This document shows, piece by piece, positions 7,869 through 13,616 of a DNA stretch of 13,616 bases. The position numbers were made by a program, and so were the translations under genes. Origin of the DNA: Gammaproteobacteria bacterium (GTDB lineage Bacteria; Pseudomonadota; Gammaproteobacteria; Eutrophobiales; Eutrophobiaceae); the NCBI GenBank assembly GCA_018676275.1, contig JABHFC010000325.1:1-13616 (forward strand), in the 5' to 3' direction. Within the stretch, counting starts at the first letter, position 1, and every line of letters starts with the position of its first letter. The notes under the pieces were generated by a model. The model saw only the letters and a list, made by a program, of their open reading frames with translations. It did no database searches and was not told the DNA's origin.

Positions 7869-7897
7869 TTCAATAATCGAATATTTTTAATTATAAT
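7869..7897 (+). promoter_or_regulatory. Candidate promoter of the cyclase-SDR pair
   Basis: The 110-bp AT-rich gap after the regulator contains a perfect TATAAT (7892-7897), 17 nt after a weak TTCAAT -35-like box (7869-7874). Downstream, CTGTATCAA near 7915 and ATACTGTCGCA near 7935 look like degraded parts of the ATACTGTATRCAAT element. This suggests, without proving, that the pair has its own start site and joins the same regulon. Confidence 0.3.
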
Positions 7898-7958
7898 TAC
7901 TTTAGTAAATCATCTGTATCAACTTCCCGGAATAATACTGTCGCAGGAGTAACGATTA

Positions 7959-8909
7959 ATGTATCGAACAAAAAATTTATTTCTTGTTCTTCTATTTGTT
8001 TTCTTCGTGCATCAAAAAGTAGTGGCCGACGCGGAGCAATGGTTTCCTTCCAAATATGGTGCTGATGATAGTATCGGTGCAGCCAACAACCTTTCAAGTG
8101 ACAAGATTCTGCAGGCGGCCAGACTGATCAAAAAAGGTAAGAGCTATTCACTGGCTATCGATACAGGCGCAGATACATTAGCGCCACCTTTTCGTTCTTT
8201 TCAGATGCATATTATGCATCCAGGTGATGGCACTGGCGCACCCGCAGGATCGCTTCAAGCAACTGCAAACGATGACATGATGATAGTTTGGCCCGGGATC
8301 GGTACGCAGATAGATGGCCTCGGACATGCAGGGATTAATCATCAATATTACAACGGCGTTCATGCCAGAGATTTTGTTCGTTCCTCTGGCTTGCTTAAAT
8401 ACGGCACACATACTATTCCTCCAATAGTAACGCGAGGTCTGTTACTGGATATGGCCGCTTTTCTTGGCCAGGATATTTTGCCTGCTGGAACCGCCTTTGG
8501 ACGCAAGGAAATTGACGGCGCTGCAAAACGCCAGGGTTTGCGTATTGATAAAGGAGACGTAGTTATATTTCATACTGGTTGGATGAAAAATTATGAGAAG
8601 GGGGCGAAAGCCTGGTTATGGCAGGGCTGGCCAGGTCTAAATGATGAGGGTGCAAAATATCTCGCCGATCTTGGCGTGGTAGCAGTAGGAGCAGACAATG
8701 CTGGCCTGGAAGTCTGGGACGGTAAGGGAGGAGCACCGGGAGCAGCCGTTCATCAGACACTGCTAAGTAAAAACGGCGTATATATTATTGAAGGTGTATG
8801 GACACTGGATCTGGCTGCAGACAACGTAGATGAATTTCTGTTTGTACTTGGACAACCTAAATTTGTAGGTGCAGCGCAAATGGTTGTTAATCCGATTGCG
8901 ATAAATTGA
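7959..8909 (+). CDS. Exported cyclase family protein (kynurenine-formamidase-like hydrolase)
   Basis: This 316-residue protein belongs to the cyclase/kynurenine formamidase superfamily, whose members hydrolyse amide or lactone bonds with bound metal. The characteristic HxGTHxDxPxH site appears in the long-chain variant form GIGTQIDGLGH (residues 113-123). Asp119 and His123 are kept, while the first His is Gly113 and the second is Gln117. I recall the TQxDGxGH form as common in a subgroup of this family, so it need not mean inactivity. Other family segments are the PPIVTRGLLLDMA strand and GDVVIFHTGW (199-208). A signal peptide at residues 1-23 (VVA-DA) predicts a periplasmic location, which is notable for this family. 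The start is fixed by AGGAG 9 nt upstream. The SDR follows after 12 bp, so the two are cotranscribed. Substrate unknown; a cyclic ester or lactone is a guess from context. Confidence 0.87.
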   Translation: MYRTKNLFLVLLFVFFVHQKVVADAEQWFPSKYGADDSIGAANNLSSDKILQAARLIKKGKSYSLAIDTGADTLAPPFRSFQMHIMHPGDGTGAPAGSLQATANDDMMIVWPGIGTQIDGLGHAGINHQYYNGVHARDFVRSSGLLKYGTHTIPPIVTRGLLLDMAAFLGQDILPAGTAFGRKEIDGAAKRQGLRIDKGDVVIFHTGWMKNYEKGAKAWLWQGWPGLNDEGAKYLADLGVVAVGADNAGLEVWDGKGGAPGAAVHQTLLSKNGVYIIEGVWTLDLAADNVDEFLFVLGQPKFVGAAQMVVNPIAIN

Positions 8910-8921
8910 TATATCCATTTC

Positions 8922-9680
8922 ATGTTAAAGAATGATTCCAGGGTTGCTATTGTTACTGGTGCCACCGGGAGTATCGGCAGAACTATTGCAGAACATATTG
9001 CCAGTTCAGGCTTACGCGTAGTTGTACATTATCATTCGGATAAGACTGAAGCCGATGCAATAGTGGAATCGATAAATAATAATGGTGGTGATTCTCTAGC
9101 GATCGGTGCCGATATTTCCAGTATCGACGATGTCGAGAAATTATTTGCACAGACCATCAAACATTATGGTCGTGTAGATGTAGTCGTAAACAATGCGGCA
9201 CCTCATTTAGGGGATGCAAGTCCTGTCGTTGAGACAACAGAAGAACAGTTTGATTTATTTTTTGACGTTGTTGCACGTGGGACATTCTTCATGTTAAGAA
9301 AAGCAGCGCAATGTCTCGAAGACAACGGCAGTATTATCAATATATCGAGCACAATGACGACAATGACCGTGCCGGGTTACGCAGCATTTGCAGGCAGTAA
9401 AGCAGCCGTTGAGCGATTCACCCTGGTACTGGCTGCAGAACTAGGACCGAGAGGTATTAGGGTCAATTGCATTGCACCAGGTATCATTGATACCGAGGAG
9501 CTTGAGCGAAATCGACGGCAACCCCAGCAGGAACAGCTTGTCCAAAAGTTGATCAAGATGACGCCGCTGGGACGTTTGGGAGAAACTACTGATGTCGCCG
9601 GGGCAATCCGCCTTCTGATCAGTGAAGAGGCTTACTGGATAAATGGCCAGATTATCAGAGTCAATGGTGGTTTAACCTGA
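8922..9680 (+). CDS. Short-chain dehydrogenase/reductase-fold protein with altered catalytic tetrad
   Basis: This 252-residue cytosolic protein has the classical SDR fold. The nucleotide-binding TGATGSIG (12-19), Asp64 in GADIS, NNAA (90-93), PG in IAPGIID and the C-terminal GQIIRVNGG are all present. The end of strand 2 (VVVHYHSD) lacks an acidic residue and favours NADP(H). The catalytic tetrad is damaged. The YxxxK position reads FAGSK, with Phe156 for Tyr and Lys160 kept. The Asn of the usual N-x-[RK]-G helix is Val117 (DVVARG). Ser143 is kept, 13 residues before the Phe as expected. Ordinary carbonyl reduction would need the Tyr, so this may be a binding protein, a subunit, or an enzyme of different chemistry. 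There are no stops or frameshifts, so it is maintained. It starts 12 bp after the cyclase stop with no strong ribosome site, which suggests translational coupling. Confidence 0.88.
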   Translation: MLKNDSRVAIVTGATGSIGRTIAEHIASSGLRVVVHYHSDKTEADAIVESINNNGGDSLAIGADISSIDDVEKLFAQTIKHYGRVDVVVNNAAPHLGDASPVVETTEEQFDLFFDVVARGTFFMLRKAAQCLEDNGSIINISSTMTTMTVPGYAAFAGSKAAVERFTLVLAAELGPRGIRVNCIAPGIIDTEELERNRRQPQQEQLVQKLIKMTPLGRLGETTDVAGAIRLLISEEAYWINGQIIRVNGGLT

Positions 9681-9750
9681 TACAACAGTTCTACATTTCA
9701 TTTTTGTCAGCTTCACTACTACACGAATACCAAAACTACCGCGCATCTAC

Positions 9751-10602
9751 TCAGGGGCATTCATCAGACACGTTTTCGCCGGTGGTATGGATGTAAAGTT
9801 TGGTTACTGAACCATAGGAGGCCAGTTCCGGCATGTCCATATAATCATTCGAGTAGACAATATTAATATGTTCCACCCTCGGTCTGTATCTGCGACCTGA
9901 TTTCAGGGTGCCAGCAGGCACAGTATGTTGTGTATCTCGAAAGGTAAATGCCGGTTTGTCACCATAAAAGGGGAGAGGAGTACGATTGATGGTCTTGCCG
10001 TGACAGTCTTCAGTGACGACCGTAATAACGTCATCCAGAATCCCATTGGCATCTGCTTCACCTATAGTGAAAGGTGACCATTTAATTAGTAGATCAAGAT
10101 CTGCATTAACGGCATTAGGAGAAACAATCTGATTATTTTGATAAAGGGTTAATTTCGGGGCGGGCGCGATATCTGTATTCCCCCCTTTTCCGGCAAGCTT
10201 TAGAATGCGATTATTGATTTCACCGTGTTCAGTGACAATATCAAAGCGATAAAGGCCATTGGGAAAAGCTTCGTCAAGTTCAGCTAAACTGTTAAGCGGA
10301 CCACCTTCAGCGACGAGCAGATAGGCTTTGTCTTTTAGTTCATATTGTTTGCCATTATCATCAGGTCCCGTCATGGTAGCTCTGTGGATAATACCTTCAG
10401 GTTTTCTGAAGACTTCACCATTATAGTAGTAGCCTAGAGTAGTTATTTTTCCATCTACATCCTGCTCATGGAAAGCAAATTTCTGAGCAACATAAAATGC
10501 CACATCAGGGTGCTCTGCCTGTGCTATTGGAACAATAGATATGGCGAAAAGAACAACAAAAGCGATGTATAACGGGCGATATAACAATTGTTCAACAAGC
10601 AT
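9751..10602 (-). CDS. Exported protein of unknown function, paralogue of the 16-882 gene
   Basis: This 283-residue protein starts at the ATG at 10602. The frame runs upstream to a TTG at 10716, but only the inner start has a ribosome site (AAGGA, 7 nt upstream) and places a clean signal peptide first (core about 11-26, IAQA-E). It is collinear with the 288-residue protein at 16-882: FPNGLY (113-118), LLIKWSPF (171-178), GILDD (187-191), EDC (Cys200), PLPF (209-212), VEHI (243-246), TKLYIHTTGE (267-276) and a terminal Cys282. A Cys200-Cys282 disulfide is plausible. I do not recognise the family. The 5' end is divergent from the SnoaL-like pair across a region with a shared operator-like element, and the 3' end is convergent with the SDR gene, 70 bp away. 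Function unknown; probably periplasmic or secreted. Confidence 0.85.
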   Translation of the reverse strand: MLVEQLLYRPLYIAFVVLFAISIVPIAQAEHPDVAFYVAQKFAFHEQDVDGKITTLGYYYNGEVFRKPEGIIHRATMTGPDDNGKQYELKDKAYLLVAEGGPLNSLAELDEAFPNGLYRFDIVTEHGEINNRILKLAGKGGNTDIAPAPKLTLYQNNQIVSPNAVNADLDLLIKWSPFTIGEADANGILDDVITVVTEDCHGKTINRTPLPFYGDKPAFTFRDTQHTVPAGTLKSGRRYRPRVEHINIVYSNDYMDMPELASYGSVTKLYIHTTGENVSDECP

Positions 10603-10609
10603 GATTTCT

Positions 10610-10614
10610 TCCTT
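10610..10614 (-). promoter_or_regulatory. Ribosome binding site that fixes the start of the 9751-10602 gene
   Basis: AAGGA on the minus strand lies 7 nt before the ATG at 10602. It decides against the longer frame beginning with TTG at 10716, which would put 38 extra residues ahead of an already complete signal peptide. Confidence 0.7.
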
Positions 10615-10660
10615 CAGTTTATGTGTCAACAAACTAGCAGACCTGATCTTTAAACATAGG

Positions 10661-10690
10661 AGCATAATATTAAGGTATACTGTATGCAAT
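10661..10690. promoter_or_regulatory. Divergent promoter region with candidate GntR operator, copy 2 (ATACTGTATGCAAT, 10677-10690)
   Basis: The 14-bp element at 10677-10690 differs from the one at 6981-6994 at a single position (G for A). For the leftward gene, TTGCAT (10684-10689), a 17-nt spacer and TATGCT (10661-10666) form a possible promoter. For the rightward pair, TATACT (10676-10681) could be a -10 box. In both cases the element overlaps a promoter box, which fits repression of both transcripts by one regulator. Promoter boxes are weak matches; the shared element is the stronger evidence. Confidence 0.45.
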
Positions 10691-10722
10691 AAAAAATACA
10701 AATAAAAGAAAATCAACCAGTC

Positions 10723-11214
10723 ATGTTTAATCGTTTGATCGTTCTCCCTATCCTGATCACCAGCATATTAATGTTGCATGCTGCACAAGCCGGAGGAGGA
10801 GACGATATCGCCTCTGTCATGCAGACTTTTAACGGACTGGAGAACGCCATCGAAAGCGGTGATTTAGAAAGTCTGATGTCCTTTTATCATCATGAAGTCG
10901 TAATCTACCCGCCTGCAAAATCAGCGATTGTGGGTACTGCGGAAAACAGGCGTCGGTTTGTATCACGACTGGATAAATTCAATTACGAGGTAATTCAAAC
11001 TGCCGATGAACTTAAGATACATGGTGACATTGCACATTTAATCGGACGCTTCCGTATCGAAGGACATGCCAAGTCAGGCGAAGATAATGTAATAGCCATC
11101 GGTCGTCATCTGCTGCTGTTTAAACGTTCCAGTCGTGGCGACTGGAAAGTGTATCGTGACATCTACCAGAAGCTTCCGGCTTCTGATCCCTTAAGCAAAA
11201 AGGATGTCGAATAA
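10723..11214 (+). CDS. Exported SnoaL/NTF2-like protein, first of a pair
   Basis: This 163-residue protein has a signal peptide (about 1-23, AQA-GG) and an NTF2-like cone fold of the SnoaL/DUF4440 kind. A helical start (VMQTFNGLENAIESGDLESL) is followed by LMSFYHHEVVIYPP and late strands ending in RHLLLFKRS and WKVYRDIYQKLP. Family members are small ligand-binding proteins, isomerases, cyclases or dehydratases, often dimeric. It shares many positions with the next gene (LMxFYH, HGDxAxLxGxF, IEGxAKxG, GRH, VYRDxYQxLP) and overlaps it by one base (TAATG). Export is unusual for a SnoaL-type enzyme but common for DUF4440 proteins. The ribosome site is weak. Activity cannot be read from the sequence. 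Confidence 0.85.
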   Translation: MFNRLIVLPILITSILMLHAAQAGGGDDIASVMQTFNGLENAIESGDLESLMSFYHHEVVIYPPAKSAIVGTAENRRRFVSRLDKFNYEVIQTADELKIHGDIAHLIGRFRIEGHAKSGEDNVIAIGRHLLLFKRSSRGDWKVYRDIYQKLPASDPLSKKDVE

Positions 11215-11708
11215 TGTTGAGCTACTCTGTGCAAAAAATAGTTATTCGGTCACTTCTACTCTCCTGCCTGATGTGTTTTTCCGCTGTAATAAATGCTGAT
11301 GATGACAGGGACAGCGTTGTACAGATGTGGTCGGCATTTGAAACGGCGATTGAAGCTGGAGAAGTCGATCCTTTAATGCAGTTTTATCACGATGATATTG
11401 TAGTTTATGTGCCGGGTAAGCCAGCGGCTGCAGGAAAAGTACTCAATCGAAAGCGAAACCAGGAACGCTTCGACAATTTTACGTTTGTATCCACACAAAC
11501 CCTGGACGAAATTGAAGTACATGGTGATACGGCTTTTTTAAGCGGGAATTTCTGGATCGAGGGTAAGGCAAAACAGGGAGATGGTGGCTTCGTTGCCACG
11601 GGTCGTCATATTGTTTTACTCAAGCGGGAGGGATCGCGAGGTTGGCAGGTGTATCGTGATTTTTATCAGGCCTTGCCTGAAGACGCAAGGCTTCCTGTTG
11701 TGGACTGA
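11214..11708 (+). CDS. Exported SnoaL/NTF2-like protein, second of a pair
   Basis: This 164-residue paralogue of the preceding protein has its own signal peptide (about 1-28, INA-DD) and the same NTF2-like pattern: LMQFYHDDIVVYVPGK, HGDTAFLSGNFWIEG, ATGRHIVLLKR, WQVYRDFYQALP. The start overlaps the upstream stop as TAATG, with AAAGGA about 9 nt upstream. The pair is therefore translationally coupled and may form a heterodimer. Its last 89 bp are antisense to the C-terminal codons of the flavoprotein. Conservation of VYRDxYQxLP between the two SnoaL-like copies shows that this strand is genuinely coding in the overlap. Function unknown. Confidence 0.85.
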   Translation: MLSYSVQKIVIRSLLLSCLMCFSAVINADDDRDSVVQMWSAFETAIEAGEVDPLMQFYHDDIVVYVPGKPAAAGKVLNRKRNQERFDNFTFVSTQTLDEIEVHGDTAFLSGNFWIEGKAKQGDGGFVATGRHIVLLKREGSRGWQVYRDFYQALPEDARLPVVD

Positions 11709-13410
11709 TAAAGCATAAATCAACGGCTCTGCTACAAACTTCCACCTGGTTATTTTTAACTTTCACGAAAATGTTTTTGACGGACTCCTGATCATTTCTT
11801 TCCTGGTAATCCATTCTAATGTGAGACCCTCGGGATTCAGTTCTCGCCAATGCACTGGCGGCGATACTCTTCGCAACAGGTAACATTAGTCGCAACTCCA
11901 TTGCATCTAACAATTCCGTATTGTATTTTTCCTGATCAGAAATTGCTGCTGCCGGCAATCGACCTTCTATTGAGTCAAAGGTATCAAGCGCCTGTTTAAG
12001 TTGTTCCTCAGTTCTGACTGGGCCTGCTTTTTCCCACATCGTATTTTGTAATTCTCTTTTGAGTTCGACGATTCTATATTTGCCTGAGCGACCCGGCAGA
12101 GACTGGAGTTCTGCAACTGTTGATTCCACCAGAGAAGTATCAGCCTTACAATCAGCTTGTTTCGCAGCCTGCTCGCAGGCTTTTTTCGCCGCTCTCTTGC
12201 CGAAAATAAGAGACTCTGTAATCGCGTTTCCTGCCAGACGGTTACCGCCGTGTATACCTCCGGCAACTTCACCACAGGCATATAAATTTTGTGTGCCCTT
12301 GACCTTGCCCCATTCGTCTATAACGATACCACCCATGAAATAATGACTGGTCGGGTACACATCCCATGGCTCGTCCCAGTTGCCTGCTCCGGCACCATAA
12401 GCTTTTCTAACAAGGTTGTTATAGATTTTAAAAATCCCTTTTGTGTATTGTTTATACATAAAATTGCTCTTTGGATCTGTCTTGTTGCCTTTCAGATCGA
12501 GCAGGCAGCCGCCGTGTTCTGTACCATCACCTCTTGCCACGGCCATGCAGATAGCATTCGCTACCTGCGCGCGTGTCTTTGATCCTGGATTGGCCAGAAT
12601 TTCTCTGCCTTTGGCATCAGTTAACTTACCGGCCGGACTGGCGATAGAAGGTTCTGCAACGGCGATACCAGCCAGACCTGGTGGATGGGTCAGACCATAG
12701 GGAATAAATTGAATCTGTTCCATGTCCACAAGTTCTGCACCGCTCATCAGTGCCAGCGCATACCCGTCTCCGGTACATGCCTGTGAATTATCAGTATAGG
12801 GATAATACATCCAGCCCCCACCACCAGTGGTAAGAATGACCTGCTTTGCATAAATCACCAGAATTTTTCCGGTTTTCAGTTCATAACAGACCGCACCTGT
12901 TACTTTATTGCCATCCCTTAACAGATCATAGACCATGGTTTTTTCCAGAATATTGATACCCTCAGTCTGGTTTAGTCCATAACGTAGTCCCTGTCCCAGA
13001 CCCGGTCCGGTGTTTGGGAAGATAATGCAGCGAGGCCAGCTATGCCCACCGTGCTGAATCAATGAGTCAGTGGTGATATTTCCATCTTCATCCCTGTTCA
13101 TTACGCCGCCCATACGTTCGAACATGGGCGTAGTATGTTGGGTTTCGTTGGCAAACATCTTACAAAGATGTTGATTGCTTAAATAATCTCCCCCTACCAC
13201 CATGTCCCTGAGCAGTAATTCCTGTTGTTCAGCCGACATATTTGGCTCGCCGTAGACCATGGTGCCGCCAATAATCCTGGAGTTACCGTAGCTGACGTTA
13301 TCTTTTGAAAGTAAGATGACACTGGCATCTGCTTCAGCGGCATAGATGGCAGCAGTAACACCGGCACTGCCTCCGCCAATAACTAATATATCGCAATTTT
13401 TCTCATTCAT
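11620..13410 (-). CDS. FAD-dependent oxidoreductase, fumarate reductase/succinate dehydrogenase/AprA-like flavoprotein
   Basis: This 596-residue cytosolic flavoprotein has no signal peptide. It has an N-terminal FAD motif (ILVIGGGSAG, 8-17), the second FAD segment ILTTGGGG (192-199), PTSHYFMGG (353-361), GEVAGGIHGGNRLAGNA (380-396) and the C-terminal RTESRGSH (523-530). By eye, Arg280 (KTRAQ), His356 and Arg391 match the arginine and histidine residues that handle dicarboxylates in fumarate reductases. The other conserved His of QFHPTG is Ile236 in QFIPYG. There is no His at the covalent-FAD position (YGNSRIIGG), so FAD is probably non-covalent. It is likely an oxidoreductase of a non-fumarate substrate. 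The ATG at 13410 has AGGTG upstream and follows a small Cys-motif gene by 28 bp. The final ~35 residues, after about residue 560, look unlike the family, and the last ~29 overlap the convergent SnoaL-like gene. Confidence 0.9.
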   Translation of the reverse strand: MNEKNCDILVIGGGSAGVTAAIYAAEADASVILLSKDNVSYGNSRIIGGTMVYGEPNMSAEQQELLLRDMVVGGDYLSNQHLCKMFANETQHTTPMFERMGGVMNRDEDGNITTDSLIQHGGHSWPRCIIFPNTGPGLGQGLRYGLNQTEGINILEKTMVYDLLRDGNKVTGAVCYELKTGKILVIYAKQVILTTGGGGWMYYPYTDNSQACTGDGYALALMSGAELVDMEQIQFIPYGLTHPPGLAGIAVAEPSIASPAGKLTDAKGREILANPGSKTRAQVANAICMAVARGDGTEHGGCLLDLKGNKTDPKSNFMYKQYTKGIFKIYNNLVRKAYGAGAGNWDEPWDVYPTSHYFMGGIVIDEWGKVKGTQNLYACGEVAGGIHGGNRLAGNAITESLIFGKRAAKKACEQAAKQADCKADTSLVESTVAELQSLPGRSGKYRIVELKRELQNTMWEKAGPVRTEEQLKQALDTFDSIEGRLPAAAISDQEKYNTELLDAMELRLMLPVAKSIAASALARTESRGSHIRMDYQERNDQESVKNIFVKVKNNQVEVCSRAVDLCFISPQQEALRLQARPDKNHDTPANLAIPPA

Positions 13411-13438
13411 TTTTCTAGCACCTGTTTTGAACTGACAA

Positions 13439-13616
13439 TCACTTCTCTTTAATCAATAATAATAAAGGATCAATTACCATTTTCTTTAGTGGGATACCGG
13501 CGATACATGCAACACAGTTTTTATGTCCGCAACTTAAACAGTTTTCTATTCCCATTTCCTTCGTTTGCGCAACTCTGTCCAGCGTATCTCTTACATCATT
13601 ATGTAATTGAGCTAGC
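13439..13616 (-). CDS. Partial: C-terminus of a small protein with a CxxC-x4-CxxC motif
   Basis: The last 58 codons of a leftward gene enter at the window edge; the 5' end lies beyond 13616, and the stop TGA is at 13439-13441. The visible part carries CLSCGHKNCVAC, a CxxC-x4-CxxC arrangement that could bind a 4Fe-4S cluster or zinc, then a hydrophobic tail (DPLLLLIKEK). It ends 28 bp before the flavoprotein start on the same strand, so the two are probably cotranscribed. A small iron-sulfur partner that passes electrons to the flavoprotein, as AprB does for AprA, is one reading. The spacing is not the classical ferredoxin CxxCxxCxxxCP, so a zinc ribbon remains possible. Family not recognised. 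Confidence 0.65.
   Translation of the reverse strand, partial: LAQLHNDVRDTLDRVAQTKEMGIENCLSCGHKNCVACIAGIPLKKMVIDPLLLLIKEK

Noticed and set aside
7850..7872. Possible terminator after the regulator (AACCGGTT then a T run)
   Set aside because: The AACCGGTT palindrome leaves no loop for a stable stem, and the T run is short; not convincing as an intrinsic terminator.
9681..9750. Terminator or small gene between the SDR and the convergent unknown gene
   Set aside because: No convincing hairpin, ribosome site or open frame is visible in these 70 bp.
1..13616. Mobile element, CRISPR array, tRNA or riboswitch
   Set aside because: I found no transposase or integrase, no regularly spaced repeats, no cloverleaf and no leader resembling a known riboswitch. 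The longest gaps between genes are 222, 120 and 110 bp.

Overview
This 13.6 kb window looks like chromosome of a moderate-GC Gram-negative bacterium, most likely a gammaproteobacterium. That placement is inference from Sec-type signal peptides, Shine-Dalgarno-led starts, a GATC-rich control region and the gene families present. I see no rRNA, tRNA, CRISPR array, transposase or integrase. The window reads as a catabolic or enzyme island in which most of the proteins are exported.

Layout. (1) 16-882 (+) encodes an exported protein of unknown function. (2) 926-6954 (-) is a tight four-gene operon, read right to left: three tandem paralogous tannase/feruloyl-esterase-family hydrolases joined by ATGA overlaps, then an exported tetratricopeptide protein 7 bp downstream. 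(3) 6955-7176 is a divergent control region with a promoter candidate, a GTATAC-centred palindrome and a GATC-rich dyad cluster. (4) 7177-9680 (+) carries a GntR/FCD regulator, an exported cyclase-family (kynurenine-formamidase-like) hydrolase and a short-chain dehydrogenase whose catalytic Tyr and Asn are both replaced. (5) 9751-10602 (-) is a full-length paralogue of the first gene. It is divergent from a 1-nt-overlapping pair of exported SnoaL/NTF2-like proteins (10723-11708, +). The 120 bp between them holds a second copy, with one mismatch, of the 14-bp element near the tannase promoter. (6) 11620-13410 (-) encodes a cytosolic fumarate-reductase/AprA-like flavoprotein that overlaps the second SnoaL-like gene tail to tail by 89 bp. 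(7) Upstream of it, cut by the window edge, is the C-terminus of a small protein with a CxxC-x4-CxxC motif.

How it may work together (inference). The GntR regulator probably controls both the esterase operon and the 9751/10723 divergent pair through the shared ATACTGTATRCAAT element. The exported esterases would release an acid and an alcohol from an ester in the periplasm or outside the cell. The exported cyclase-family enzyme and the small SnoaL-like proteins could act on released cyclic or lactone-type products. The flavoprotein, with its possible Cys-motif partner, could carry out a later redox step in the cytoplasm. The substrate cannot be read from the sequence, and no transporter is visible. 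The most unusual items are the SDR with a disrupted catalytic tetrad, the flavoprotein that lacks one dicarboxylate-binding His, the exported protein resembling the C-terminal TPR domain of AfsR-type regulators, and the uncharacterised exported paralogues that bracket the esterase and regulator block.
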